Of a DNA stretch of 35,924 nucleotides, positions 23,078-31,297 are shown one piece after another. The stretch's first letter is position 1; every line of letters starts with the position of its first letter. The position numbers and the translations under genes are program-made. The notes below the pieces were generated by a model. The model saw only the letters and a program-made list of their open reading frames with translations. It made no database searches and was not told the DNA's origin. Origin of the DNA: Chloroflexota bacterium. GTDB lineage: Bacteria; Chloroflexota; Dehalococcoidia; SM23-28-2; RBG-16-64-32. The DNA is taken from positions 1-35,924 of the forward strand of contig JADFRV010000003.1 in the NCBI GenBank assembly GCA_022561095.1, in the 5' to 3' direction.

Positions 23078-24238
23078 ATGCGCAAAGTAGCGGTAGTCGG
23101 GGCCGGGCTGACGCGGTTCATGCGCCGGGCCCAGGAGACGGGGCCGGAGCTGGCCTGGCTGGCGGCCAGCCAGGCGCTGGAGTCGTGCGGGCTGGGGCTG
23201 AAGGACGTGGACAGCGTGGCCATCGGCTCGGCGCCGGACGCCTTCGACGGGGTGCACATGAAGGGCGAATACCTGGCGCCGGGCGCGGGCGGCTGGGGGC
23301 GGCCGGTGACGCGGCCTTACGCCGGCGGCGGCACCGGCGTCCTGGTGCCGATCCACGCCTGGTTCAACGTCGCCTCCGGCCTGTTCGACGTCTGCCTGGT
23401 GGTGGCGGAGGAGAAGATGTCCACCTGCCACCCCCACCCGCAGGGGGCCTTCGTCACCATCTTCGACAATATCCTGGAGCGGCCGCTGGAGCCGAACCTG
23501 ATCTGGATCTTCGCCCTGGAGATGCAGCGCTACATGGATACCTACGGCATCACCAAGGAGGAGATCGCCCTCGTCTCCGTGAAGAATAAGCGCAACGGCC
23601 TGGACCACCCCTCGACGCACGTGGCGGAGGAGATCACGGTCAAGGACGTGATGGAGTCCGAGGTGATGGTGTCGCCGGTGAACCGGCTGGACGTCAGCCC
23701 GGTGAGCGACGGCGCCGCCGCCATCGTCCTCGCCTCTGAGGACGTGGCGCGGCGAATCAGCGACAAGCCGGTCTGGATCGACGGCATCGGCTGGAACCTG
23801 GACACCGCCTACTGGACCAACCGCGATCTGGCTTATCCCAGCTACGTGGAGCGGGCGGCGCGCATGGCGTACAAGATGGCGGGGATCACGGAGCCGCGGA
23901 AGCAGATCAACGTGGTGGAGCCGTACGACCCGTTCTCCTACAAGGAGCTGCACCACCTGGAGGGGCTGCTGCTCTGCGACAAGGGGCAGGCGGCGAAGAT
24001 CACCGCCGACGGCGTGACCCAGCGCGACGGCGACATGCCGGTCTCTCCCTCCGGCGGGCTGCTGGGCGTGGGCAATCCGATCGCCGCGGCGGGGCTGATG
24101 AAGGTCGCGGAGATCTTCTGGCAGCTCAGGGGCGAGGCGGGCCGGCGCCAGGTGCCGGGGCAGCCCAAGGTGGGGCTGGCCCAGGCCTGGGGCGACCTGA
24201 TGCAGGTGGGCACCGTAGTGGTGATGAGGGCCGATTGA
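23078..24238 (+). CDS. Thiolase-fold protein B, catalytic Cys and His absent
   Basis: This is also 386 residues, with the same fold and order of motifs as protein A but clearly diverged. It reads V-A-V-V-G-A-G-L-T at the N terminus, RPYAGGGTGVLVPI (79-92) where the nucleophile Cys should be, NVVEPYDPFSYKELHHLEGL, and GGLLGVGNPIAAAGL with N in place of the GHP histidine. ATG at 23078 follows AAAGG. It starts 21 bases after protein A and overlaps the first DUF35 start by one base (TGATG). Equal lengths and tight linkage suggest A and B arose by duplication and assemble together. Decarboxylating or retro-aldol C-C cleavage is a plausible role, not shown by sequence. Confidence 0.87.
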   Translation: MRKVAVVGAGLTRFMRRAQETGPELAWLAASQALESCGLGLKDVDSVAIGSAPDAFDGVHMKGEYLAPGAGGWGRPVTRPYAGGGTGVLVPIHAWFNVASGLFDVCLVVAEEKMSTCHPHPQGAFVTIFDNILERPLEPNLIWIFALEMQRYMDTYGITKEEIALVSVKNKRNGLDHPSTHVAEEITVKDVMESEVMVSPVNRLDVSPVSDGAAAIVLASEDVARRISDKPVWIDGIGWNLDTAYWTNRDLAYPSYVERAARMAYKMAGITEPRKQINVVEPYDPFSYKELHHLEGLLLCDKGQAAKITADGVTQRDGDMPVSPSGGLLGVGNPIAAAGLMKVAEIFWQLRGEAGRRQVPGQPKVGLAQAWGDLMQVGTVVVMRAD

Positions 24239-24759
24239 TGACGGAGCGTACGCTTCCCGGCACCCCCCTCAGCGACGAGGCCATCCAGCAAGGGAAGGTG
24301 CTCACCCTGAAGTGGCCGGCGTCGCTGCGCTACGAATGGGATACGGGCGTGGCGATAGGCCGCTTCCTCAGCGAGCTGAAGAACGGCCGCATCATCGGCC
24401 GGAGCTGCCATCGCTGTCAGCGGGTGCTGGTGCCGCCGCGGATGTTCTGCGAGCGCTGCTTCCGCCCCACTGACGCCTGGCAGTTCGTGCAGGACAGCGG
24501 CAGCGTCAACACCTACTCGCTCTCGCACCTGCGCTGGGACGCCAGCCGCGTCGAGGAGCCGATCCTGGTAGCGGTGATCGAGATCGACGGCTCCAGTCAG
24601 GGCGGCCTGCTCCACTACCTGGGCGATGTCAGGCCGGAGGAGATCCGCATCGGTATGAAGGTGAAAGCGGTATGGAAGCCGGCGGAGGAGCGGGAGGGCT
24701 CCATCCTGGACATTCGCCACTTCCGGCCCTTCGACTCCGCTCGGGACAGGCCGGCGTAG
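24238..24759 (+). CDS. DUF35 zinc-ribbon/OB-fold protein A
   Basis: This 173-residue protein has an N-terminal helical arm, a rubredoxin-like zinc ribbon (C57-x2-C60 and C71-x2-C74 in CHRCQ and FCERC) and an OB-fold (about 85-160). Such subunits bind acyl-CoA and dock onto thiolase-fold partners, channelling substrate. The start ATG at 24238 overlaps the thiolase B stop. The last residues (after ILDIRHFRP) are encoded by a dispersed palindromic repeat at 24727-24754, so the native C terminus has been replaced or extended. Confidence 0.9.
   Translation: MTERTLPGTPLSDEAIQQGKVLTLKWPASLRYEWDTGVAIGRFLSELKNGRIIGRSCHRCQRVLVPPRMFCERCFRPTDAWQFVQDSGSVNTYSLSHLRWDASRVEEPILVAVIEIDGSSQGGLLHYLGDVRPEEIRIGMKVKAVWKPAEEREGSILDIRHFRPFDSARDRPA
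24727..24754. repeat. REP-like palindromic repeat at the DUF35 A gene end
   Basis: CCCTTCGACTCCGCTCGGGA followed by CAGGCCGG belongs to a repeat type that I know from environmental genomes as (minus strand) CTGTCCTGAGCGGAGTCGAAG-like sequence, translated as PFDSA-R-DRP or PERSRR-A. It encodes the last residues of DUF35 A. A related element sits inside the acyl-CoA dehydrogenase gene at 26491-26552. Confidence 0.6.
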
Positions 24760-24767
24760 GAGAGAGC

Positions 24768-25235
24768 ATGGGCAGCAGCGAGCACATAGACCGAGTGACT
24801 GACCTGCGGGCCTGGCCCGGGGAGTTTCCGGTGAGCCACCTGTATACGATGGGCATCGCTGGGGAGCGGTTCTTCCGCGAGCTAAAGGAGAACGGCCGAT
24901 TTCTGGGTAGCCGCTGCGCTGCCTGCGACCACGTCTATCTGCCGCCGTCCATCTTCTGTCCCCGCTGCTTCGCGGCCCTGGATGAGTGGAGAGAGGTGGG
25001 CCCGCAGGGTACGGTGCGCGCGGTAACAACCGCCCATCGCGGCGTGGACGGAGGCGCTCTCGAGACACCGGAGACGCTGGCCCTGATCCAGCTGGACGGC
25101 GCCGATGACCTGCTGGCGCACCGCATCGGGGAGTCAGCGGGGCTAGAGATTGGGGCCAGAGTTGCGCCCGTGCTCAAGGAGACGCCTGAGCGGGAGGGCT
25201 CTATCCTGGACATCCGCTACTTCAGGGCAGTGTAG
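24768..25235 (+). CDS. DUF35 zinc-ribbon/OB-fold protein B
   Basis: This 155-residue protein has the same plan as protein A: helical arm, zinc ribbon with C50-x2-C53 and C64-x2-C67 (CAACDH, FCPRC), then the OB-fold ending REGSILDIRYFRAV. ATG at 24768 follows AGGAGA and lies 8 bases after the DUF35 A stop. Two DUF35 genes after two thiolase-fold genes suggest matched pairs (A with A, B with B) or a 2+2 complex. It ends with the same REGSILDIR-phase sequence as A, without the repeat-derived tail, and so shows what the native end of A probably looked like. Confidence 0.9.
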   Translation: MGSSEHIDRVTDLRAWPGEFPVSHLYTMGIAGERFFRELKENGRFLGSRCAACDHVYLPPSIFCPRCFAALDEWREVGPQGTVRAVTTAHRGVDGGALETPETLALIQLDGADDLLAHRIGESAGLEIGARVAPVLKETPEREGSILDIRYFRAV

Positions 25236-25261
25236 TTTTCAGCTAGATAGGAGGGACCGCC

Positions 25262-25642
25262 ATCGCCGAGTCGGTGCGAGTTTTCAGGGCAGAAGAACGT
25301 CGGCAGACGCCCACGACCCAGACCCCTGGCATGCATCGCGAAGAGCTCATGTCAACACCGCAAAGCTGGGCGGGCATCGTTCGCATGCCGCCCGGGTCCG
25401 CTTCGGGCTGGCACCACCACGGCGAGTACGACTCGTACATCTACGGGATCTCGGGCAAAACCCGTCTCGAATTTGGGCCGGGCGGAAAGGAGTCCCTGGA
25501 GGGTGAGCCCGGCGATGTGCTCTACATACCCAAGGGCATCGTTCACCGGGAGCTGGCTCTCGGTTCAGAGGAAGGAGCGGCCTTTCTGGTAAGGGTCGGC
25601 AAGGGCGAGCCGGTGATCAACGTCGATGGGCCGGCCGAATAG
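25262..25642 (+). CDS. Single-domain cupin
   Basis: A small beta-barrel protein. The metal-binding first motif is GWHHHGEYDSYIYGISG and the second GDVLYIPKGIVHREL, with His/His/Glu and His as likely ligands. The best ribosome site, AGGAGGG with 6-base spacing, is followed by ATC at 25262, giving (M)AESVRVFRAEER; the first ordinary start, GTG at 25274, is 18 bases from that site. Cupins of this size act as dioxygenases, isomerases or metabolite-binding proteins. The operon position between DUF35 B and the acyl-CoA dehydrogenase suggests a role on the same substrate. The exact reaction is unknown. Confidence 0.8.
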   Translation: MAESVRVFRAEERRQTPTTQTPGMHREELMSTPQSWAGIVRMPPGSASGWHHHGEYDSYIYGISGKTRLEFGPGGKESLEGEPGDVLYIPKGIVHRELALGSEEGAAFLVRVGKGEPVINVDGPAE

Positions 25643-25681
25643 CTGACGAGCCCTTCCCTGCCGACCCGGCTAGCCAGCGTC

Positions 25682-26905
25682 ATGAACTTCCGCCTCAGCG
25701 AGCCCCAGGAACGCCTTCGGTCTGAAGTGTGCGAGTTCCTCTCGCAGGAGCTGGGGACGAGCCACACCTCGGAGCCGCGGCCGATGCCGCCCGGCTACCT
25801 GCCCGCGCGCGATTTCGAGCTGAAGCTGGGGGAGCGAGGGTGGCTGGCCCTGAGCTGGCCGGAGGAGTACGGCGGCGGCGGCCGGCCGGTAGCGGAGCAG
25901 TTCATCGTGGAGGAGGAGGTGGCGCTGCACGGCGGCCCCGCAAGCGACGCCATCGCCCGTGTCATCGTCGCCCCCATCCTCATGGCCAAAGGCAGCGAGG
26001 AGCAGAAACGCCGCTACCTCCCGGGCCTGGCCCGCGGCGAGATCACCTTCTGCCTGGGCTATACGGAGCCGGAGTCCGGATCGGACCTGGCGTCGCTCCA
26101 GACGCGGGCCGTGGCCGATGGCGACGACTACGTGATCAACGGCCGCAAGGTGTACACGAGCGGGGCAGAGGAGAGCGATTACTGCTGGCTGGCCGCCCGC
26201 ACCGATCCTGACGCGCCCAAGCACGCCGGTACGTCAGTCCTCATCGTTCCGATGAAGTCCGCCGGCGTGGAGGTACGCCCGTTGCTCAACCTGTTGGACG
26301 AAGAGTGGTTCAACGAGGTGATCTTCGAGGACGTGAGGGTGCCGCGCGGCGAGCTGGTGGGTGGGGAGAACAAGGGCTGGGAGGTGCTCACCTCAGCGCT
26401 GGGGGTGGAGCGGATCACGATCTACCGCGCCTTTGTGCACATGCGAATGCTGTGGGCTCTGGTGCGACAGGCCAGGGAGGAGCGCGGCGGCCGGCGGGCC
26501 CTTCGACAGGCTCTCCGAGCGGGGCATCGGAGTCCGCATAGCGGACAGGGCAGGCCGTGGGACGATCCGGCGGTGCGACAACGTCTGGGGGAGCTGGCGG
26601 CGGAGTTCGAGGTGGCGCGGCTGCTGCTCTGGCGGGCGATCGGTCTGCACGAGCGGGGCGAGGAGTTCCGCGCGCAAGCGGCTATGGTGAAGCTGTTCAA
26701 TACAGAGCTGGCGCAGCGGCTGTACACGGCGGGGATGGGGATGCTGGGCTCGTACGCCACCGTCCTGGGCGGCGAGAGGGCGCTGTGGCAGGGCGCCCTG
26801 CCCCACGCCTACCTATCGGCGGTGCAGGACACGATCGGCGCCGGCACCTCCGAGGTGCAGCGGGAGATCATCGCCCTACGCGGGCTGGGCCTGCCGCGGG
26901 GCTAG
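25682..26905 (+). CDS. Acyl-CoA dehydrogenase with an in-frame repeat insertion
   Basis: This 407-residue FAD enzyme of the acyl-CoA dehydrogenase fold would insert a double bond next to the CoA thioester. It shows FCLGYTEPESGSDLASLQT (flavin and substrate contact region), DDYVINGRKVYTSGAEESDY, and the C-terminal DTIGAGTSEVQREIIALRGL. The position of the classical C-terminal catalytic Glu (YEGT) reads GAGT, as in subunits of heteromeric steroid-type dehydrogenases. About 20 residues after EERGG (RRALRQALRAGHRSPHSGQG) are encoded by a REP-like element. Removing them restores the usual EERGG-RPWDDPAVRQRL join, in a surface helix. The stop shares CTAG with the convergent SRPBCC gene. Confidence 0.9.
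   Translation: MNFRLSEPQERLRSEVCEFLSQELGTSHTSEPRPMPPGYLPARDFELKLGERGWLALSWPEEYGGGGRPVAEQFIVEEEVALHGGPASDAIARVIVAPILMAKGSEEQKRRYLPGLARGEITFCLGYTEPESGSDLASLQTRAVADGDDYVINGRKVYTSGAEESDYCWLAARTDPDAPKHAGTSVLIVPMKSAGVEVRPLLNLLDEEWFNEVIFEDVRVPRGELVGGENKGWEVLTSALGVERITIYRAFVHMRMLWALVRQAREERGGRRALRQALRAGHRSPHSGQGRPWDDPAVRQRLGELAAEFEVARLLLWRAIGLHERGEEFRAQAAMVKLFNTELAQRLYTAGMGMLGSYATVLGGERALWQGALPHAYLSAVQDTIGAGTSEVQREIIALRGLGLPRG
26491..26552. repeat. REP-like element inserted in-frame in the acyl-CoA dehydrogenase gene
   Basis: It starts GGCGGGCCCTTCGACAGG and ends GCGGACAGGGCAGG. Its outer parts match the element at 24727-24754 (GCCCTTCGAC ... GGACAGG), with extra palindromic sequence (TCCGC-ATA-GCGGA) in the middle. 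The insert leaves the reading frame open. Confidence 0.55.
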
Positions 26906-27339
26906 CCTTCGAGCTGGGCCTTCAGGCTCTCCAACGACTCCTCGATCTCGTTCTGGAAGACCCGGTTCATGAACAGGGCGTCAACCACCATGCCCAGCGG
27001 ACCCATGGGCGGCCTGTAGCCGATCGTCCACTCCACACGCGTGCCGTCATCGCTCGGCTCGAACGTCATACGGCCTTCCATCTCCATGCCGCTGGTGGCC
27101 TTGCGGGCGAACACGCGGGGCGGGTCGTACTCCGTCCATAGCGCCTCCACCTCCTGGGCTCGCGGCCCCAGCTTGATGACGCTACGATCAGTGGTACCCT
27201 TGCTCTGGCCATCGCCAGAAGTTATGTCGACTGACTTCATAAACATGATCCAGTCCGGCTGAGTGGAGGCGTTGGTGACGTAGTTGAACACGTTGTCCGG
27301 CGAAGCGTCTATATCGATAGACTTGAGGATGCTGGGCAA
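26902..27339 (-). CDS. SRPBCC (polyketide-cyclase/START-like) protein
   Basis: This 145-residue ligand-binding fold protein opens MPSILKSIDIDASPDNVFNY, the classic first strand and helix with a D-N-V-F/W-x-Y-V pattern. It goes on through SQPDW-type loop sequence (TQPDWIMF), EGRMTFEP and ends in a long helix (QNEIEESLESLKAQLEG). A TTG start at 27339 has GGAGGTG six bases upstream. It is convergent with the acyl-CoA dehydrogenase, the two stops sharing CTAG, so it is not in that operon. The ligand is unknown. Confidence 0.87.
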   Translation of the reverse strand: MPSILKSIDIDASPDNVFNYVTNASTQPDWIMFMKSVDITSGDGQSKGTTDRSVIKLGPRAQEVEALWTEYDPPRVFARKATSGMEMEGRMTFEPSDDGTRVEWTIGYRPPMGPLGMVVDALFMNRVFQNEIEESLESLKAQLEG

Positions 27340-27418
27340 ACGGCACCTCCATCTCTTGAGAGCTATCGTCGCCGAGATTAGTGCTTGAAGCAGGCGCTGT
27401 CAAGGATGGACGACGGTC

Positions 27419-27446
27419 TTGCAGGTTTGGCGCAGCGCGCTATAAT
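27419..27446 (+). promoter_or_regulatory. Promoter of the tRNA-Gly/tRNA-Leu unit
   Basis: A perfect TATAAT at 27441-27446 lies 14 bases before tRNA-Gly, with TTGCAG at 27419-27424 as a -35 (16-base spacer). Confidence 0.65.
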
Positions 27447-27460
27447 CTAGTGGCGAGAGA

Positions 27461-27535
<75 letters not shown>

Positions 27536-27556
27536 TCTTTCTGCCTGCGGATTGAA

Positions 27557-27645
27557 GCCGAAGTGGCGGAATTGGTAGACGCGGCAGACTCAAAATCTGC
27601 TGAGGGGCAACCCTCGTGCCGGTTCGAGTCCGGCCTTCGGCACCA
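27557..27645 (+). tRNA. tRNA-Leu (CAA)
   Basis: Acceptor GCCGAAG pairs with CTTCGGC. The anticodon arm is GCAGA-CTCAAAA-TCTGC (anticodon CAA), there is a long variable arm (GAGGGGCAACCCTC) as in class II tRNAs, a T arm and encoded CCA. It lies 21 bases after tRNA-Gly and is cotranscribed with it. Confidence 0.97.
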
Positions 27646-27684
27646 CAATCCGTATCTAAATGCGGCTCCCTGAGCCACAAATGC

Positions 27685-27715
27685 AAAGGCCCTCAGCGAT
27701 TGATTGAGGGCCTTT
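27685..27715 (+). terminator. Intrinsic terminator after the tRNA pair
   Basis: AAAGGCCCTCA pairs perfectly with TGAGGGCCTTT (11 bp, 9-base loop); the right arm itself ends in TTT. Confidence 0.8.
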
Positions 27716-27716
27716 A

Positions 27717-27737
27717 GACAGCCACCGAGACAGCCAC
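27717..27737. repeat. Two 12-bp-spaced GACAGCCAC iterons beside tRNA-Leu
   Basis: GACAGCCAC at 27717 and 27729, the same unit and period as at 6393-6425. They lie 72 bases after the tRNA-Leu 3' end, on the side where an integrated element would begin. Confidence 0.6.
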
Positions 27738-27814
27738 GCGGGTTACTTGCAACCAGGACAGACTCCTGTGCTGAGTTTATGTCGAGGCCTGCCCTACCAC
27801 GAATCGCTATGTGA

Positions 27815-27832
27815 CACTAAGGGTTGTTAGTG
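27815..27832. repeat. Palindrome CACTAA-N6-TTAGTG, site 1
   Basis: CACTAA-GGGTTG-TTAGTG, between tRNA-Leu and the glycosidase-type gene. It is identical in both arms to 30283-30300 and 32913-32930. Apart from this and the iterons, the stretch 27738-27986 shows no gene. Confidence 0.75.
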
Positions 27833-27986
27833 GACATACTAGCTGGATGGCGAGCGTTGCGATAAGGTCATGTCATTGAAGAAAGTCTGCACTCGATCTC
27901 GGTCGCATCGCCTCGAAATCATCTGGACGACCCGCTTAGCGTGACGCAGTATATTGGTAGGAGGGGGTAGGCAGGAGGGAGCACGC

Positions 27987-30257
27987 GTGTTGAGGCGGGT
28001 GATCGTGGTGGCGGCGGTAGCTGTGCTCTCCTTGGCCACGGGTTTCGTAGCGCTAGCCTATCCCGCGATCTTCAGACAATCTCTTGCTGAGCCGTGGCTA
28101 CAGTTGGACGCCGCTGAAGGCCGCGTAGGGCTCGACTCCCAGATAGTCATCGAGGTGCGCGGTAGCTTCTCCGAAGAGGAGATCCGGGAGTCCCTGGACA
28201 TCCGCCCGCCGCTCCCGATAGGCGAGGACGACCTGACGGTGAAGCGAGTAGCCGTCTTTCCCTGGCACGAAGGATTTCCGTGGGCAAAGACGCGGGTCAC
28301 GATCAACCCAGCGAAGGCTCGTCTGTTCCAGCCCGAGACCAGCTACGCCATTGCTTTGAAGGATCAGCTCCTCACGTTCGACACGATCTCGCTGCCGCGC
28401 GTGGTGGCCGCCCACATCACCCCGGCCGTGGACGACGTTTCGGGCAGCGTGCCAACCTCCAGCTCAATCGTCCTGCGGTTCAACGAGGAGCTCATCTGGC
28501 AGGACGAGTGGCTGAGCGTTGACCCGCCCGCGGACGTCACGACGACGACGAGAAAGACCGAAGCGGGGGGCACGGAAGTCGTTGTTATGGCCGTCGACCG
28601 GTGGGAGAACTCTACGACCTACACCGTCACGGTTCCCGAGGGGGTAATCGACGTTCACGGTCATGAGGGGGAGGAGCCGTTCTCGCTGAACTTCAATACC
28701 GGGCCCCGGCCCGTGGTCGTCGGGGCGACGCCGACCGGAAACCATCTCTCCCCGGAGAGCGCCGTGAGGGTTGAGTTCGATAGGGCGATGAACCGCCAGA
28801 GCGTCGAGGAGAGCTTACTGCTTCAGCCGGGCGCCACCGGAATCTTCGAGTGGGAGAGCGATCTGGCGTTCAAGTGGAGGCCGGCGGCGCTGGAGTACTC
28901 GACGGCGTATACGGTCTCGCTGGGTGGCACCTCTATCGACGGCGACCCTCTCGTTCCGCACAAGTGGTCCTTCTCCACCCACGACCCGCCGATCCAGCTG
29001 GCGATCGAAGGCGAAGAGACGAGTCCAGCGACACTCGGCGCCGCCGTGTCCGGAGGCACAGGCGATTACTCGTTCGAGTGGAGCTCCGGCGAAACGAGCC
29101 GGGAGATCCGGGTGGACCTGTGGTTCGAGGAGGTGCGGACGTACGCCGTGTCCGTTACCAGCGGTGACCGGAGCGCCTCCGCGGAGTTCGTGGTCAGCGG
29201 CCCGCCGTCCCCTTGTCCGGAGGAGTGGCGGATCATCAACGAGGAGGTCTGCTACAACGAGGAGGTGCTCCCCGGGCCTGTGCAGGTGTTCACCGCGCGG
29301 GTGGACCTTCGCGACCCGGACGTGGGGCTGAGCTCGCTGCCTGCGGGGGACTTCCTGGGCCAGGCCCGCACGGTGAGCGAGTCCTCCCAGCCCAGGGATG
29401 CCGTGGTCGCCGTCAACGGCGACTTCTTTAACATCAGCGGCCCCGAACATTTCACTTTGGGACCGATGATCTCCGGGAGCAGCTTCGTCCGCGCTCCCCA
29501 ATCCGGCGGGGTGGTCCTGGCCCTCGATGGAGCACTCAACTCGTGGGTTGGGCCAGCGAAGACGCTGGAGGTTTACGTGCAACCCCCCGACGGCGACCCT
29601 CACCGTCTGAACTCGGTCAACACCGCCCCCGGCGAGGATCAGCTGGTGCTGTTCAACGCCTACCGGGCTAGCCAGCTCGCAGTCGCGGCGGACGCCTGCT
29701 ACGCGACGTTCGCCCCGGCTGACGATGGCGCGAGCGGCGCCTACGCCTTCTCCTGCGGCGCGACCACAGAGGTCCGGTTACAAGTGGGCGAGTTCGTGCT
29801 GGTGGGACGCGGAGCCGCCGCTGACTGGCTGCGCCAGTACGTCGATCAGCCGCTTGGCTTCGTTATCTCGTTCGCGCTGCCGGACGTCGAGTTCCTGGTG
29901 GGCGGCTCCCACGTTCTCATCAGCAACGGCGAACCAACGGAGCCGATCGAGGGTAAGAGGCACCCACGGACCGCCATCGGCGTCGACGCCGAGAGGTACC
30001 TGTACCTCGTCGTCGTGGACGGACGGAGCGACGATTCTATAGGGATGACGCTGGCGGAGCTCCAGGGGTACCTGGCCGGGTTCGATCTCGTGAGCGCGAT
30101 CAACCTGGACGGGGGAGGGAGCAGCACTCTCGTGCTGGAGGGAGCGGTGATGAACACCCCGTCCGATGGGAAAGAGCGGACTGTAGCCTCGGTCGTGGTG
30201 GTTCAGCTCGCCCAGTCCCCGGAGGCCTGCTGGCACCGGTTCATCCGGTGCAACTAG
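27987..30257 (+). CDS. Secreted phosphodiester glycosidase-type (NAGPA domain) protein with Ig-like domains
   Basis: This 756-residue protein starts at GTG 27987, with AGGAGGG 7 bases upstream. An N-terminal hydrophobic segment (residues 5-27) exports or anchors it. Two SbsA/Big_5-type Ig-like domains follow (about 135-240 and 245-335; A-x-P-x-x-x-x-x-x-P-x-S-x-V-x-V-x-F patterns), then a small Ig-like region. The C-terminal domain (about 430-750) has VNGDFFNISGP from residue 476, TAIGVDAERYLYLVVVDGR and INLDGGGSSTLVLEG (GGGSS 709-713), the hallmark of the phosphodiester glycosidase family that uncovers mannose-6-phosphate in animals and trims wall glycans in bacteria. It probably acts on cell-surface or environmental glycans. 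It is the only gene between palindrome sites 1 and 2. Confidence 0.9.
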   Translation: MLRRVIVVAAVAVLSLATGFVALAYPAIFRQSLAEPWLQLDAAEGRVGLDSQIVIEVRGSFSEEEIRESLDIRPPLPIGEDDLTVKRVAVFPWHEGFPWAKTRVTINPAKARLFQPETSYAIALKDQLLTFDTISLPRVVAAHITPAVDDVSGSVPTSSSIVLRFNEELIWQDEWLSVDPPADVTTTTRKTEAGGTEVVVMAVDRWENSTTYTVTVPEGVIDVHGHEGEEPFSLNFNTGPRPVVVGATPTGNHLSPESAVRVEFDRAMNRQSVEESLLLQPGATGIFEWESDLAFKWRPAALEYSTAYTVSLGGTSIDGDPLVPHKWSFSTHDPPIQLAIEGEETSPATLGAAVSGGTGDYSFEWSSGETSREIRVDLWFEEVRTYAVSVTSGDRSASAEFVVSGPPSPCPEEWRIINEEVCYNEEVLPGPVQVFTARVDLRDPDVGLSSLPAGDFLGQARTVSESSQPRDAVVAVNGDFFNISGPEHFTLGPMISGSSFVRAPQSGGVVLALDGALNSWVGPAKTLEVYVQPPDGDPHRLNSVNTAPGEDQLVLFNAYRASQLAVAADACYATFAPADDGASGAYAFSCGATTEVRLQVGEFVLVGRGAAADWLRQYVDQPLGFVISFALPDVEFLVGGSHVLISNGEPTEPIEGKRHPRTAIGVDAERYLYLVVVDGRSDDSIGMTLAELQGYLAGFDLVSAINLDGGGSSTLVLEGAVMNTPSDGKERTVASVVVVQLAQSPEACWHRFIRCN

Positions 30258-30282
30258 GCGCCCCCAGCTCCACGGCGACCCA

Positions 30283-30300
30283 CACTAAGGCAGATTAGTG
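30283..30300. repeat. Palindrome CACTAA-N6-TTAGTG, site 2
   Basis: CACTAA-GGCAGA-TTAGTG, in the 48-base gap between two convergent genes, where no promoter is expected. Confidence 0.75.
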
Positions 30301-30305
30301 GCGGC

Positions 30306-31100
30306 CTACACCTTCTCAGCCAGGATTTGCGCCGCTGTCAGCTCTTCCTCTTCGTGGGCTCTAATTGTCCAGCTGATGGTTTCCGAAAACAGTTCGTACG
30401 GCTCTTCACCGAACTCCCCAATGAACTCGTCCGCCGCCTCTTTCAATCTCGCCAGGCCGGCCCGCCAACTCTCCAGAACGCGCTGCCTTCGATCCTCTTT
30501 ATGGATGACTCGAAAGCCAGTCCGGTCGAACGCCAAGCAACAGTCGTCCACTGTGCGTATCCCGGGATCGAACCATTTGTCTTTGACCGCTTCCTCGGTT
30601 TGCTTTGTAGTCTTTGGGGTTAGAAAGGCGTCGTACATCACGATCTTGCCCCCTGGTTTCAATGCCTCGTGGATCGTCCTGAACAGATCGGGCCAATCCG
30701 CCACATGTACCCAAGCGAAGACATCTATCGCCGCATCGAACGCTTCTCGTGGATAGGCGTAGGTGACGGCGTCGCCTTCTATGTAGGCGATCAAGGACTG
30801 AAAGCCCTCGTGCGCGGCTTTGGACTTCGCGACATCCAGCTGGTAAGGCACCACATCGATACCGAGAACTTCGCAGCGGAATTCCCGCGTAAGCAGCCGA
30901 CTCACTCCTCCGCTGCCAGAACATGGCTCAAGAATTCGCTGCTCCTTTGAGATTCCTGCAGAGCGCGCTAATTCAATGACTTCGTCATCACGAACCGGGC
31001 TGTCGGTTGTGCCCAAAGCGAAGATTTCGAACGCCCGGCGAAAAGCGGGGCCATAGATTAAGGTGAGGCGCGTTCGCCTCTCTTCAGTCTCAGACAGCAT
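30306..31100 (-). CDS. Class I SAM-dependent methyltransferase (UbiE-like)
   Basis: This 264-residue protein has motif I as ILEPCSGSGGVSRLL, an acidic loop VLGIDVV, motif II-type EGDAVTYAYP, and motif III LKPGGKIVMYDAF. The C-terminal half, with KDKWFDPGIRTVDDCCLAFD and a long helical tail, resembles small-molecule N- or C-methyltransferases acting on amines or quinone-like rings. The substrate is unknown. ATG at 31100 has no clear ribosome site. Base composition looks less GC-rich than the operons at 6-26 kb, as for the next gene, in line with later acquisition. It lies convergent to the glycosidase-type gene across palindrome site 2. Confidence 0.87.
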   Translation of the reverse strand: MLSETEERRTRLTLIYGPAFRRAFEIFALGTTDSPVRDDEVIELARSAGISKEQRILEPCSGSGGVSRLLTREFRCEVLGIDVVPYQLDVAKSKAAHEGFQSLIAYIEGDAVTYAYPREAFDAAIDVFAWVHVADWPDLFRTIHEALKPGGKIVMYDAFLTPKTTKQTEEAVKDKWFDPGIRTVDDCCLAFDRTGFRVIHKEDRRQRVLESWRAGLARLKEAADEFIGEFGEEPYELFSETISWTIRAHEEEELTAAQILAEKV

Positions 31101-31297
31101 GGGGCAAGCCGCGGTTCGAGGGTTCAGCTGTGACGCTGCTTCGATGATAGCACCCTCGGCTGATTAATTCGTATTCGGCCTGCGCCCTTGCCAGATACGG
31201 AGAGCGCGTCCTTCAGGGATCGGCCGCCCAGCTTTCTACAAAGAGCTTGGCGATGGCATCCCCCTGCGGTAAGATCAGACTCCGAAGGGAACCATAT

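Noticed and set aside
21815..23956. A 713-codon minus-strand open frame across both thiolase-fold genes
   Set aside because: It is antisense to two clear enzymes, its composition is His/Arg/Val-rich without motifs, and it arises from third-position GC bias.
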